From the NCBI GenBank assembly GCA_034509425.1, contig JAVTVJ010000033.1:6383001-6447000 (forward strand): a DNA stretch of 64,000 nucleotides. Direction: 5' to 3'. Under the pieces are notes generated by a model. It was not told where the DNA came from. It worked only from the letters and a program-made list of their open reading frames with translations, and ran no database searches. Source of the stretch: Eopsaltria australis (Eukaryota; Chordata; Aves; Passeriformes; Petroicidae). Shown here piece by piece: positions 1-13,260 of this stretch (position 1 is its first letter; every line of letters starts with the position of its first letter). The translations under genes and the position numbers were made by a program.

Positions 1-1796
1 AATGGCAATAAATTCTTCAGAAGGGATAGGCAAGGAACAATGGGGGCTGCAGAAGTCCTGTAGCTGAGGGAATGTCTTGATTGTCTGGAGCTTAATGATT
101 GTGAAAATAGAGTGGAATGTTTATGGGTAGGATTCCAGGGAAGGCAAAGGATACAAATGATGGTTGTGTCTGTTATAGAGCCCCTAAGCAGGATGAAGAG
201 GCAGAAGGAATATTCTGTGAGCAGCTGACAAAAGTCTCACAATCGCTAGCCCTTGTTCTAGGGGGACTTCTGCTTACCAGACGTTTGCTGGAAATACAAC
301 AGAGCAGAGAGGAAACAGATCAGGAGGCTCCTGGACAGAGTGTCACGAAAATTTCCTGACACAGCGGGTCAGTGAGCCAACCAGGGGAGGTGCCCCACAG
401 GACGTATTTTTTAGTGAACAGAGAACTAGTGGGAGACATGATGGTTAGAGGCTGTCTTGGAAAAAGTAATCATGAAATTATAGAATTTTCACTTCTTGGA
501 GAAGTCAGGAGGGAGACTGGCAGAACTGACAACTTGGACTTCCACAGGCCAGGTTTTGGTCTGCTTAGGACCTGGTTGACAGTGTCCTGAAGGGCAAAAA
601 TGTCCAGGAAATCTGGATATTCTTCAAGAAGTAAATCATAAAGATTACAGAGCAGTTTGAAAATACCTCTTCGGAGGATGAAAAAAATTTTGTGATGTTA
701 TGCAGGGACAAAATTAGAAGGGCCAAAGCCCAACTAGAACTTCTTCTGGCTACTGCAGTAAAACACAATAAAAAAATGTTTCTCTAAAGACAACAAAATT
801 AGCAACAAAAGTAGAATTAAAGAGTATCTCCATCCTTTAGAGGATGCAAGGGGAAACATAGTGACAAATGATGATGAAAAGACTGAGGTTATTTGCATGT
901 CTTTAAGAGTAAGACCAGTTGTTCATGGGGTACCCAGCCCCCTGAGCTTGAGGACAGGGACACAGAGAATAATGAAGTCCCCAGAATCCCAAGGGGAAAT
1001 GGTTATTGATCTGATACACCACCTAGACACACACAAGTCTATGTGGATGGACGGGATCCACAAAAGAGTACTGAGAGAGCGGATAAAAGTGCTCACAGTG
1101 CTACCTTCAATTATTTTCCAGCAGTCCTGGCTAGCTGGGCAGGTCCCAGTTGACTGGAATTCAGCAGATTTCCTCCTCAGTAAGTTCACTGAGGATACAA
1201 AACTCGGAGGAGTGGCTGATGCCTCAGAGGGCTGTGTAACTCTTCAGAGGGTTCTTGACAGGTTGGAGAGACAGGCAGAGAAGAACATTCTGAAATTCAG
1301 CAAGGGTAAATGCAGGGTCCTGCACCTGGGGAGGAATAACCTCAAGCACTGGTACAGGTTGGGGTCTGACCTGATGGAAAGTGGCTCTGTGGAGAAGGAC
1401 CTTGGGTCTGGAGTGCAAGTTCTATGAGGAGCATCTGAGGGAATTGGGGTTGTTTAGCCTGGGGAAAAGGAGGCTCAGAGGGGACTTCACCATTCTCTGC
1501 AACTTCCTGAAAGGAGGCTGTAATGAGGTGGGTTTGGTCTCTTCTCCCAAGTAACAAGTGATAGAATGAGAGGAAATGGCCTCAAATTTTGCTGGACAGG
1601 TTGAGATCAGATACTCGGAAAAAATTTTACTGAGTGGATGATCAGACATTGGACTGGGCTGCCCAGAGAAGTGGTTGAGTTAAAAAATGTGTGGATTTGG
1701 TACCTGGGGACTTGATTTAGTGGTAAGTGTGTAACAGTGCTGGGATAGGAACTGATGGTGATCTTAGAGGTCTTTTTCAACCTATATCATTATAAG
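1..1796 (+). mobile_element. CR1 LINE, ORF2 remnant plus 3' end, internally deleted
   Basis: Broken frames read in order along CR1 ORF2. Around 160-330 is the endonuclease region (YRAPKQDEE, then GDFCLPDVCWKYN in a shifted frame). At 440-560 come VGDMMVRGCLGKSNHEIIEF and the LDFHRPGFGLLR block. At 700-780 is the CREKIRRAKAQLEL-type linker (seen as CRDKIRRAKAQLELLLATAV), and at 832-890 LHPLEDARGNIVTNDDEKTEV. At 1005-1165 is the start of the reverse transcriptase (HHLDTHKSMWMDGIH, IIFQQSWLAGQVPVDW), then SKFTEDTKLGG and KCRVLHLGRNN at 1183-1340. The CR1 3' untranslated part follows (TCTTCTCCCAAGTAACAAG, then TTTTTCAACCT near 1775). The RT core between VPVDW and SKFTED is missing, and another piece is lost near 1415-1425. 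Frameshifts, stops and changed catalytic positions show that it is dead. It continues past the left edge. Confidence 0.93.
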
Positions 1797-1919
1797 ATTA
1801 AATCATCTATCTGAGATACCTACACCAACCAAAAGATCTCCTTCTTCCATGCATTTCTTTAAGCATTTTTCAGTCCTAGCTTTTCTTCGATGATGCCTGC
1901 CTTGGATTTCCTTTTGTTC

Positions 1920-1951
<32 letters not shown>

Positions 1952-4736
1952 ATAGATGATAGATAGATAGATAGATCGATAGATAGATTTTTCATACACA
2001 TTCATTGATATCTGTCACATATAGTCACCTCTTTTTTATAAGTTATTTTGCTATACCTGTCACCAGTAGTGCAACAAGAAGTATTTCTCTCACAAAGAAG
2101 CACTGGAATATTTCTACCTTGTTCAATATCCAAAAGACAGCATAGCATAACAGCACTTTATCAAAGAGATGCTCTAAAGATTGATCATGACTAATGCTCG
2201 TGGAATCGTGACCCCACAGCCTGTACCAGTGAGTTCCCACAAAAGCCCTGACATTTAATTAGAAGTAAGCAGCTATATTCTTCAGGTAAATGAGAGGATT
2301 ACATTAATACATGCATCCATTGACATGTTTTGGCAAAAGAAAACATGTTATGAGAACTGGGGCCTTATACAATCACACACTTTTGCTTTGCAAAGAATTT
2401 TCCATAGTCTGCATCTCATAAATATCCTTTAACAACTTCACGTTCTCTATGCTTCAGCAAACTGAACTTATTGCTGATGATTGAGAGGGGTCTGGATGCT
2501 TTTGATGTGGTGTCACTAATGGGTGTTTCCCCTTGTGAGGCTTCCAAGGGAACATTATTTTTTGTGGAGTTTGCTTGTTTATCACAATCTGATGGATACA
2601 GTCCCATTTCAACAAGACCTGTCAGGCATGTATTGCTTGCTTTTCCCTGCACAGGCAGTCCCTGGGCAGGCAGCAGCCAGATGTACCACTGTACATCAAT
2701 AATTTTCCCTGAAGGATTTTGAAAATGGGAAACCCCATTATGGGATTTCTGGAATTCAAGCAAAAAAAAAAAAAAATTGAAAATTTAAAAGTACACTCAC
2801 CTCTCTCTGCTGTACCTTTTCCACAGTCCATCTGTCAGAATTAGAGACTGTTCAGATGGGGAAGCCAGCAGGAGGCAGTGAGATACCTGTCCTGCTAAAT
2901 GAGAAGAGGCTGAGAAGCCAGCTCAGCCACTCCACACCATCTGTCCACTCTGCTGTCATTTTAGCGTGCTCCATTGTTCAGTCTTGGTGTGTTCCTCCTA
3001 GCTGTCTCCCAGACAACATCCTAGTATGGCTCTGGGGGTGCCTTACTAGAGTGACCCCTCTGAAACTCAATGCAGACGCATTACATCAGATTATGTACCT
3101 GTCTTTCAATGTTCTCAGATGTCCCATTCTGAAACACACCCCACACAATTCCCAGCTCCCCCTCCCCAGAACTTTCAACACACAATCTAATTTTCAAGTT
3201 ATGAAAACACAATTTTGCAGGCTGCAACACAGCCCCTGCGCTGTTTTAGATACCATGAATGGAAGCCCAGCACATGCTCTTTAAATCTTAGGCTCACCAG
3301 ACAGAGCCTAGGGAAACCCAGGAAAAAGAACTACATATATAGTGTGGCTGTCATGTTGACACTGTCTTTCCAGGAGTTATGGTCATGATGCAGGGAGATT
3401 GCAGATGTCAGAGACAAATTTCCACCCATATTTTTTCTAATCTTTACCTGATGTACTTTGATGTTGCTTTCCTCAGAGACAGGACACTTGTTCACAGCCC
3501 ATCCTTTTGCTTTGCTTGTGTCTGCATTTACCTCCACCAAGAACCAAGTTATTGAACTATTACAATTGCAGTTCCAACAGCCTGGTCACCCTTCCTAAGA
3601 GCTCATGTGCAAACCTCATCTCCAGCAGCGTTAGAGCATGCCAGACATGAGGTATCTCATTATTTCTTGTTCCCAGCTTCCAGCAGCAGTTGGCACGCCC
3701 TGCTGCAGTTTAAGCCTCAGATGTCAGATGTCATTGTGCAAAGCTTCCAGACACAACCCTCTGGTCTCCTCCAGTGCCTCTGCTCCTTGTCAGACCTATA
3801 CTCCACAATTTCCATTCTTCACTTGGCAAGGACTCTGAGGCACTGATTGCATTTCATTTTCCAGTGAAATCTCAGTTCAGTAATACTTAACTGGCTTGGC
3901 TGCTTAAGTAGATATTTCCAAAGTATTTTTAAAAATAAAGATCAAAAAAACTCCAACCTCTGGATATCTCTCTAAGATAGCTCTTCTCAGCTTGATTGAT
4001 GGAAAGGTTTTCCTTCCATTTCACCAATTGTTGCAGAGGTCAGCTCATTGATACATTCTGTGACTGAACTCTCTGCTTGAGCTCACTGAGTTTTTCCATA
4101 TGTGGCTAAGTTTCACCTGGGGAGACAAGGTTTATAACTATCTTGCCTTTTTGGTGACGATTATAAGCATTCCCTATGATGATAACTATACATTTTACCT
4201 TGAGCAGTAGTTCTTCAGCCAACTTTTATTCTTAAGCAATTGACTCCGGGCAACTTTGTGCCTCAGCTGGTAGATAGGTATCAATACCTACTGTGCTATT
4301 CTTACCCATCAGAGAGAGTTTGAAAAAATAACTTTTCATCTGGGGACCCAAAATACTAGGACCTGCTCATGTTTTAAAAGTAAAGAAATCAAATTTGCGT
4401 CTTTATTAGACCTTTGTATCTTTGTAACAGATTTTTATCTTTATATATCTTCAAATATATCTGTTTATCTACTTTTTCAATATCATGAGGAAAAAAATTA
4501 ATGTGTGGTATCAGCATGCCTTGCAAGCTTTTAGACTCAAGAATTATTTATTAGTCAATGTGTTTTAGTCACAAGGTAACCTAAAGAAATTCCTTTTTGG
4601 TTACAACCATCAGTTTCCCTTATGTCTCATTTATTCTGGACTGAAGTGTGGTAACAACACCACCCGTGTTTAGTGCTGGATCTGAAAAAGTAGCATTGGC
4701 CCTTTAAAGTAACTAAAAACTCAGTTGTGCCAGGCA
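1797..4736. other. Intergenic, no gene seen
   Basis: This stretch holds a GATA microsatellite and an A14 run near 2761. ORFs of up to 142 codons exist (for example 2856-3284, +) but resemble no family I know, and they lack splice or codon-use support. Confidence 0.6.
1921..1988. repeat. (TAGA/GATA)n microsatellite
   Basis: About 68 bp of tandem TAGA, interrupted by AATAGATGAT and ATCGAT. Tetranucleotide tracts of this kind are commonly length-polymorphic. Confidence 0.95.
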
Positions 4737-4872
4737 CAGGAAGTGCCCAAGGCCAGGTTGGATGGGAGTCTGAGCTATCTGATCTAGTTGAAGATATTCC
4801 TGCTTATTGCAGGGGGTTTACACTAGGTGGCTTTGAAAGATCCCTTCAAACTACTCTATGATTGTATAATCC
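4737..4872 (+). mobile_element. CR1 LINE 3' tail fragment
   Basis: It contains AAGGCCAGGTTGGATGGGAG, then GTTGAAGATATTCCTGCTTATTGCAGGGGGTTT, then GGTGGCTTTGAAAGATCCCTTCAAACTA and a tail ending in CTATGATTGTAT. This is the standard order of the last 140 bases of avian CR1 on the sense strand. The copy is severely 5'-truncated. Confidence 0.88.
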
Positions 4873-6391
4873 AAAAGCAAAGCAAAGTTCCCATTCAGTT
4901 ATTAAATTTTCAGTATATACAGGATAGACTTTACACAGAAAGATAAGGAAGAAAATAATTACTGGTATGCTCCTTCTTTGAGACAGGGAAGACATTGTTA
5001 TTCATCCCTTGTCCTCTCAGACTGAACCAGAATAACTTGAAAAAGGGCTAATAAATCCTTGAGGTCTATTTAAATGATCAGTTGAGACTGAGTTGTAGGC
5101 AACCAGGATTAATCAGTCTAAAGCATTTTAAAATTATTTCTCCATTCTTAACCTCAGTTTTCCTTTTAATCCCCTGATCCTCATTTCTTAGATTGACTTC
5201 TATGCACTGCTTCTCACAGTGAAACAAATTAATGTGGTGATGACAAGATGGAACTATGAGTCTCTGCAAATGAACTCTGCCAATTGAACCCCTGACTTCA
5301 GCATGACGTAGCTGCAGAGCAGAGTGCTGCCTGACTGCTCAGAAATGCTGCATTTTTTTTTTAATTCATGTTGGTCAATTATGAGTGAGTTTACTTCAGC
5401 CATTATGAGCATGACCCCAGAAAAAAATTTCATGCAGTGTATAAATGACACAAAAATCTATCTTTCACATGCAGCTTTTAAAAACAAATTGGTGGATTTG
5501 GACTGTGAAAAATAAGTGTGTGTTTCATAAAAGCTAAAGATTTTGCCTTGTATTGAGCCTCTCCTCCTTTTGCTCCTGAAAAGACCATTTCCCAAAAATG
5601 TTTTACATCTTTCATCAGATTTTTTTTAACTGAGGTGATTCCTAAATTTTTTTTCCAAAACAGTAATATTTCAAAACCTAAATCATAAAAGCCTGGAAGA
5701 AGTCACTGCTGAAGTAAAGCAGATGAAAACTCATTTAGCATGTATCTCTCCGTGAAGCTGACAGGTTGATACCCACCTCATCAGCAATTGAATAGCAAAT
5801 GTACTGTATTTTCCTCAATTTTCTCTTTTTTTTACTTAGGGAAGTAGCAATTGCCTTTCCACTGCTACAAACTTTTCTAATGCTCCACAGAAACCATTGC
5901 TGAATGCATGAAAAAGAAATCTACCTTTACTTTGAGCCAATGAAAGTTATAACAAAGGGAAAATGCCTCCCCTGAGGAAAAATAAAAAGTAATAATCTGA
6001 TTTTTATCTACTAAGCCCCACTGGAAAAACTACTGAATAAAATGGATTCTTATACCAAGGAGAACAAGAGCCATCAGTGAAATCAATAGTTTCAAAGGCA
6101 TATAATAAACCATATTACTTAAAAGCTTTGTGTTGATAAATGTTACAAGACTTGAGTTGTTGAGAAGGTCACTAAATATCTCAACAGTTAGTGAGACCTG
6201 GGGTTTTCTTCCTCTGATATCACACACACACACAAAAGCTACATTTGCAAAATTTTAAGCACTGTTGCTGTGAATGGGGAGTATATTAATAAGTAGGATG
6301 CTGGGAGAAAAGTTATGATCAGTGACCACTGAGCTATGCCTCCTTTCTGGATTGAATGAGGTGTATGCACATCAAGTAACAAAGTGCTGAT
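4873..6391. other. Intergenic, no gene seen
   Basis: AT-rich unique sequence with homopolymer T runs and a short (CA)n tract at 6222-6235. No exon-like or RNA-gene signal was recognised. Confidence 0.6.
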
Positions 6392-6688
6392 GAAAGTCTC
6401 TTCTCCTAAGCAAGAACTGACAGAAAAAGAGGACACAGTCTTAAGCTGCACCAGAGGAAGTTTAGGTTAGACGTTAGGAAAAATTCTTCACTGAAAGAGT
6501 GATTGTATGCTGGGATCTTCTGCCCAGGAAAGTGGTGGCGTCACCGTCCCTGGATGTGCTTAAAAAAAGACTGGACATGGCACTCAGTGCTGTGGTTTAG
6601 TTGTCGAGGAGGTGGTAGGTTAGGCCATAGGTTGGACTTGATGATTTCAAAGGTCTTTTCCAGCCTAGTTCATTCTGTGATTCTGTGA
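6392..6688 (+). mobile_element. CR1 LINE 3' end
   Basis: Sense-strand CR1: TCTCTTCTCCTAAGCAAGAACTGACAG, AGAGGACACAGTCTTAAGCTGC, the TTAGGTTAGACGTTAGGAAAAATTCTTCACTGAAAGAGTGATT block, GTCCCTGGATGTGCTTAA, and TAGGTTGGACTTGATGATTTCAAAGGTCTTTTCCA. It ends in the diagnostic ATTCTGTG 8-mer repeat at 6672-6688. Only the 3' 300 bp is present, the usual result of truncated reverse transcription. Confidence 0.95.
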
Positions 6689-9600
6689 ACCCCTTTAGTA
6701 TAACTCTTGGAGTCCACCCATCAAAGAATTCCTCACCCAGAAAAGCCATTTTTTCATGTAATTTTGTCTTGTATGAGAGTAGTGAACTCCGCTAAGTTAA
6801 CCAGAAGTGATGCCTGATATGACCAGAGTAAGCTGTCATAATGAAGGCTGGTAACTCTAGGATTGCCATAGAATTTCTGTGTGCCTCAGTGAAGCAGTGG
6901 TTTTGGAGACCAAAGAAAACCCTGACACATGGTTTAAATGGCCAGTGACTGCACTGCTAATGATTTGAAGAAAAACTTCCATGTCCTCAGACTTAAGACA
7001 CCATTTCTCATACTGATATTTGCTTCTCAAATGTACAGTGAAGTCCTTAGAGATACAAAGTCAGAGACAGAATTTATAGATGTTTTGAAATTATTTGCAA
7101 TTATGAAAAATATCTCAAAAATAGAATAATTTAGTAATCTGCTGCTCCCAGAGTTGATTCTTCTCTGTTAATCCTATTGCACATCCTTTGGCAGCAGGTG
7201 TTAACTGATGCAAATGATTCACTCCTTCATGACCACTGTTAGCCAGGATAGCTCTCCTTTCACATCAAAATGGTGGAGAATACTTAATGGATAGCAAGGA
7301 TCACTGAACTACTAGTACCTGTTTATCTTAGTAACCACAAGAAGTATAAAGTATCTGAAAATCTAGCTCTGATTGACTTTCTTAATGTCAGAGACAGAAA
7401 AAAAAAGCCCTCCGAGTGCACAGTTCTTTTTCCTGGGGCTAATATATCTTACATATTAGAGAAGGGTGTAAAACATGTTCCCTTTTGTATGTGGTAAAGA
7501 TAACAAAAATAGCTGCAGCAATGAAAAGTACAGACTGGGATTTTTTCATGTTATGCAAAAATGTACATGTACACTAGGAAACCACTGCTTGTTCATAAGA
7601 ACAGGGGATGCCAGGGGAAAAGAAATAAAAATTCCACACTTTTTCATTGCAATCTGGGACAGTAGCACAAGGCCTGTAGCTCAGGAATATCAGATATTGC
7701 TTGAAGAAGTACAGATCTCAAAGTAAGTTCCTTTCCTCTTTTCTCTAGTGGATCTTTCATCCCATCTGGAGCTTTGTGTTTTCTTGGCTGCTCATCCAGC
7801 CACATTACAGACAGTGAATTAAAAGCTGCTTAGTGGCTGTAACCACAGTGGAAATCTACTCCAGAGCCGTGACTTTCAAATCAAATTTAAAAAAACCAAA
7901 CACATCACTTCATGGTTTCAAGACGCACTAATGTAAAACCAGATATTCAGTAAACTCATAACTCCATTTACATCAAACTCTGTAGCTCCTCATGTCCAAG
8001 ACAGGCACACCCATTTGTCTCAGCCAGAAATCTGGCCCAAGAAACTTTCTGTCACTGAAAGTGCAAGTCTTGATCTATCACTGAAACCCAGAGAGTTATT
8101 CCAAGTTCACATCAGTAGAACAAAGATCAGAATCTGACCCAAATATTAACTGATTTTTGGAGTCTCTGTGTCTGGCCATCAAGAAACGCCTGCTGGATGC
8201 AAACTCTGCAGTCTTCAGGCAGAACACAAGGAGACTAGTGAGGAAACAGACATGGATGGTATTTTCTAACACGGAATTGTTGAGCAAAGAGTGCCAAGTG
8301 TTGTACATGTTAGGCACAGAAAAATGGAACATTATAAAATTAAATCACTCACTATACCAGATTCCACTTTTCAACACAGGAATGATTTGCAAGAATTAGC
8401 TTGCTGTTACATTTTAATCTTGATGTTCTTTTCCCTTTAATAGACCAGCCAATGGTATTACCCAGGCAGGTAGCAGTGGGGAGTCATCTCTGTTGGCTTG
8501 CTGCCCAACTCACCTAGACAGCCCTGTGGTATCTGTACTCTCTTTGGGGAATCTCTTGTCTCAGTAGGTGCCTTCATATCACACAAGAGAATGGTGATGC
8601 TGAAACTAGCCCTGAAAGAGTAGAAATACCCATGAAACACTTTGAGGACATAATGGAGATAATCCAGATCCCAGAGCAGCACAGCAGCACTGACACATGA
8701 GGGCTTTCACACTATTCATCTTAGCTGTAACACTGTGCTGGCCCAGTGGACCTGCCACTAGATAGGGAGAAAGCCCCAAAAATGTGACCTTAAGCATCTC
8801 TGTGCCTTTCTCTACTGCATGGTGTAGAGTACCTGAAATATTACAGGGGCTGAATTCATGCCTCACCATGAGGAATTCTGTTACAGATGAATGTTGGCAA
8901 GTGAAATATTGTTAGTGAACCCAGGAAAAGCTAGTTCCTATAAGTATCCAGCAAGGCTTTCAGTTATTTGGGTTATTAACTCTTTGGGTTATTTCTTCTG
9001 CCACAAAGTGGCTAAGAGCTATCCATAACATTTCTCAGCGCTCCTAAGTAATATATTGATTGTTTTTATGTACAAATTGGGTAAAAAAATACCAGAAATA
9101 CAACATAAAACTTCTTTCAAAACTCATTTGGAGTAACACTGACAGGCGATCTGGGAAATTTTAGAGAAAAACCACTTTATTTTTTTGTAAAGTCATGGGA
9201 ATGAAAAGAGGTGGCAGAAGAATAAAAAGTGAGCTTGTTTGCCCAAGCAATGAAGACCTAAATTTTTCCAAAGCTGTTGTAAAAAAAAAAAAAAACAAAT
9301 AGTAGAAACAAGGATGTACAATAAGATGGTGGCATAGACACTAACTTCAACCACCCAGTCATGTGGCTAGTGGTAGTGCTGGGCCAGAGGACCACATGAC
9401 TTTCTTACAGCATAAAAATGAATGTGACAAGAAAGATGACGTGATTCAGCCTTTGGCCCTAGGGTCTAGTAATACCATGTACTGTTTTTGATCTCTCTGG
9501 AATAGCCACGATCCATCCTCCAGAGATTTGTAAAACAAGGTCATGCTGAGAACATCCAATTCTCTTCTCTGTATTTTATAGAATGTGGTTAGAGATGCTT

Positions 9601-10031
9601 CTTCCAGCACTCATGGATTATCTCTTATCCCTCGCGTTCTCGACTCCAACCAGTACTGGACAGCTTAAAAACATCTGTGTCTAAGTTTCTCCTTGGTCTA
9701 TACTCCATCATGGAACTCTGCCTTCAGCATCACCTCAGTACAGTGAGAGGGACCCAGAGGCGTCTGGGATCAGAACTGAGGAAAAGGTCAGCAGGTAACA
9801 CCGATAAGACAAGCATCCAACCTCCCCAGCTCCAGCAACAAAAAGAACTGATACCTCCAGGAAAAGGAAGCCCTCACAGGAATAAGAGGAATCTCACCAT
9901 CAGAAAAAATAATTAGCACTTCCTATTCTTATTATTGTATGAATATTATACAACTCAGATTTTAAGATCCCACTCCCACGAGAAAAAACTTTTTAAAGGG
10001 TGGTATTTGTTGCATGCCAGTCATTAGACAG

Positions 10032-10062
10032 CTACAGTACAGGGTACAGTACAGTACAGGTA
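10032..10062. repeat. (GTACA)n-like short tandem repeat
   Basis: CTACAGTACAGGGTACAGTACAGTACAGGTACA is built from repeated TACAG/GTACAG units, about six imperfect copies. Confidence 0.75.
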
Positions 10063-10635
10063 CACACATGAGGTATCCAAAATCTTTTTAAAATTTAAGG
10101 TTTACAGTAAAGGGAAGTTTATGCTTTGTTGGGAAAGACCTGACCTACTCCATACCACAACCATGAATCAGCGTGTCTGTGAGCCAAAAGATAATACTTA
10201 TGCTTTCTCAGGATTTATGACCTTGAACCCCTGAAAACAACAAAATTAATACAGTTCAAGCCAACAGGAGAAAGAAAACCATGAAAACACCAAGCAACAC
10301 ACTTGAGATGTTTTTTTTCCCATATTTTCTTGTTTTGTTTCTTGGTGGAGATGTGGGGGAATAAATTTACATTCCACTCACAATCTCTACAATATAACCT
10401 TTAGGACGTGGAAAAATACTAATCCTGTAAAGAAATAGAAATCCTTCCCAAAGGAAAAAAATCACTTGTTTGTTTTACACTGGCCCCAACACCACTTGAC
10501 AATAGAGAGCTATCAAAACCCACAATAAAAAAGAATCCTTATCATCCTCAGAAATATCACCAAGAGATAATCCCAATCAAATAATTTCAAATCAACAACT
10601 GTCATGAGAAATTGCCTCCCTCTATGAAGCAATGA

Positions 10636-10725
10636 TTTTATATTACTGTATTGTATTATATTATATAGTATAATATAATTGTATATAATAAATATTAAAA
10701 TATTATGGTGTATTATTATAATATT
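10636..10725. repeat. AT-rich low-complexity block
   Basis: Alternating TAT/ATA words (TATTATATTATATAGTATAATATAATTGTATATAATA and onward) can fold back on themselves. No coding or regulatory role is evident. Confidence 0.7.
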
Positions 10726-13140
10726 CCTTTCCCCAGGGATCTTCACACAGGACAGGAAGAGAGATGCCTGTATCCTGACCATACTCCTGCTGTGTTTCCA
10801 GGGCATCCAGGAGATCTACAGAACCAGTGGGTTATACCTGATCTGGGCAGGTGAGCACACAGTATAGGGACTGACTTAGGGGAGTACTGGTGGCATTGTC
10901 TTCCCTTCTACAGGAGGCATCTCTGCAGCCTGAAATTTGGACACATTCTTAAATGGTGGAAACTGTAGACAGGTTATCGTTATTTCCTCCATGCACACAA
11001 CCTCAGAGAACCTTTGAATGGATTTGTTGCAGCTATGAATCAATAGAGCCATACACTGAAGGTGTAGTTCCTCACCAGTGTTCCTGAACACTGTTTCACA
11101 CTGGTACCCAGAAGCTGCCTTGTCACTGCCATAACCTGGCAGCTAGTCAGATCATGGCATTTTATCTTCCCTCCTCATCCCAGAACAGAGGCCAGTAACA
11201 GAAAGCATTCTGATCCAATAGGTCTTTCCTAGCTGACCCCTGGCACTGTGAACCTTCCATTCAGCATCCTGTGGTTGCACAACCTGACCTTGAAATATCT
11301 GCTGGGCTTAGTCAGGAGGATAACCCTGCCTCATGCACCTCCAGCCTGCTTTCCCACAACTGAGACATTACCTGCTTTCTACATTTCATAGCTGAAAACA
11401 AGACGGCATAAACACCATTCTCAGAAATTCCTACTTATAATAGCCAGCCCCTTTGTGAGATGTTATGGGGCAAAATGCAGAGCAGGCTATGAAAAAGTGG
11501 GTTCACATGCCTCAAGATAGGTAAGAGATATTTCATAATTGATCCTCTCTACTATTGCTGACATTCCTAAATAGTAAAATACATTCTGTCACAACTGCTG
11601 CGTTTACTCACCATGTATGGCAAAAGGATTCTCTTTACTTGTGGGTTTATGCACACTCCCACTAAACAAGGAGCAGTAAGTAGATGTCTACTGCTTAGTG
11701 CTCTCTGTCATATAGCTTTGGGAGTTAACAGACACAAAATGTTAATTCCACAGAACTAATTATAATAGGTCAAAAGAAAACATCCTCTGAGCAATTTCTA
11801 ATCCTCTGTAATTTCTAAGGAAATCTTTCTTACTCTATGAAAGAGGTGATTACTCATAGCATGACAAATCTGGAAGAACTATTAAAGGTTTCACTCCCAC
11901 TTGCCACCAATACTTTAAAACTGACTTCCAGCTTCCAAAAATATTAATAATTTACCTAACATCTCCTTGGAAGTATGTTTCCAGAAATGAGGAACTTATT
12001 TCCATCTTATTTGGGATGGTAGATATTAAGAATTCAGCACAATTTTTCATTAATAATCGTTTGCAGTAATATCAAAGAAATTGTACTATTGCTACAAGGA
12101 CCTAATAAAGCATTTACACACATAGACAGCTTCGATGGGAATAGTCATGTGCCTGAACAAATGTATCCCTAAGTATAGTATCCCTATTTACAGATAAGAG
12201 CACATTTTTTCAGGCCCATTTCCCTAGCTTGTTGAAATAAAATGTAACACAGTCATACAGAGCAGCAACATACCAGGTGTGGATACTTTAAAAGAGAAAA
12301 AATACCCCACTTATTACATTTATGAAGAAAAATATCCAGTAGCTGCCCACAGAGGAAGTCCTGACAAAGAGGAAATATGAGAAACAAAATAAGCAGAATA
12401 AAACCAAGACATTCAAAAGAGTTATACAACTTGCATAACACAAGACGAAATCTCATACTGTTGGGAAAATTCACCAAGTGTTTCCCTCCATAGGTGCACA
12501 AATGGGAGAGGGATACAGCTGACCTCTGACTAAAAAACCAATAAAAGTAATGAGGTGATGGAAGCAGACAGGATACGAGAAGAGTGCTAGTCTGTGGCAG
12601 CCTCATCCATTGGTTATGAATGTCTTTGAGGTTTTGAATCACAGCTGTGGAAACAAGCCGCAGAATTTCCTCCCCTAACTCTCCCGGTAATTTTGTTATT
12701 TAAGTATAAATGCTCTGGAAGTCAGCATTAACAGCAAACTGCTGAGTGCCCTTTGTGAGCAGAGGATAGAATGAGGAGAGAGTGGGAGAGAAACTGTGAC
12801 TTACAGCTATGTTGTTGTGCAACTTAGGAGACACAGAAATGAGCCAGGCAAACAGTGTTCAAACTGTTTTTCTTCCAGATCAGGGGCTGATCTACCTTTT
12901 CTGAACTTTACGGCAAAAGTGAGTCCATTGATCAAATATTTTAAACCTTGCTGATTATAATAGATTAAGGACTCTGTGTTGCAGTGCTCTGTCTGAATCA
13001 GAACTAAAGGTTTTCTATGAAAGGGAAAATTAAATTTGAATTAATGTTTATTCCTCAGACACAGTCCATTATTTTAAACACCTGGTTTTTTTTGTTCCTA
13101 AGGGGCACTGTTCTTACACCTGGAGGTGCTGGTCCACTAT

Positions 13141-13260
13141 TGTAAGAAACTCACTCAGACTCTAAAGTATAATTTTAAATAGGTTTTTTATTAAAGCTAA
13201 TAAAGAAAGGAAGTCTACTATAGAAGTTTTCAATGTTATCTACATCTCTCCATCAGTAAA
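13141..13260 (-). mobile_element. Candidate terminus of a degraded LTR (minus strand)
   Basis: Read on the minus strand, an AATAAA signal (13,187-13,192) inside CTTTAATAAAAAACC lies about 50 bases before a possible LTR end, GTCTGAGTGAGTTTCTTACA. This suits a short R-U5 and a CA terminus. The other end and a target duplication were not found, so it may be coincidence. Confidence 0.25.

Larger units (their letters stand above)
6689..13140. other. Intergenic, no gene seen
   Basis: Low-GC unique sequence. Simple repeats are an A14 run at 9283-9296, TACAG-type repeats at 10,032-10,062 and an AT-rich block at 10,636-10,725. The longest ORF (12,253-12,642, minus, 129 codons) is cysteine- and leucine-rich in AT-rich DNA and looks like chance. 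Confidence 0.55.

Noticed and set aside
861..1427. 188-codon ORF as a gene
   Set aside because: It is a stretch of CR1 ORF2 made continuous by a deletion and is flanked by broken CR1 frames.
2856..3284. 142-codon plus-strand ORF
   Set aside because: No recognisable domain and no exon signals. One such ORF by chance in 50 kb is not surprising.
12253..12642. 129-codon minus-strand ORF
   Set aside because: Cys/Leu/Phe-rich chance translation in AT-rich DNA. No start context, family match or exon borders.
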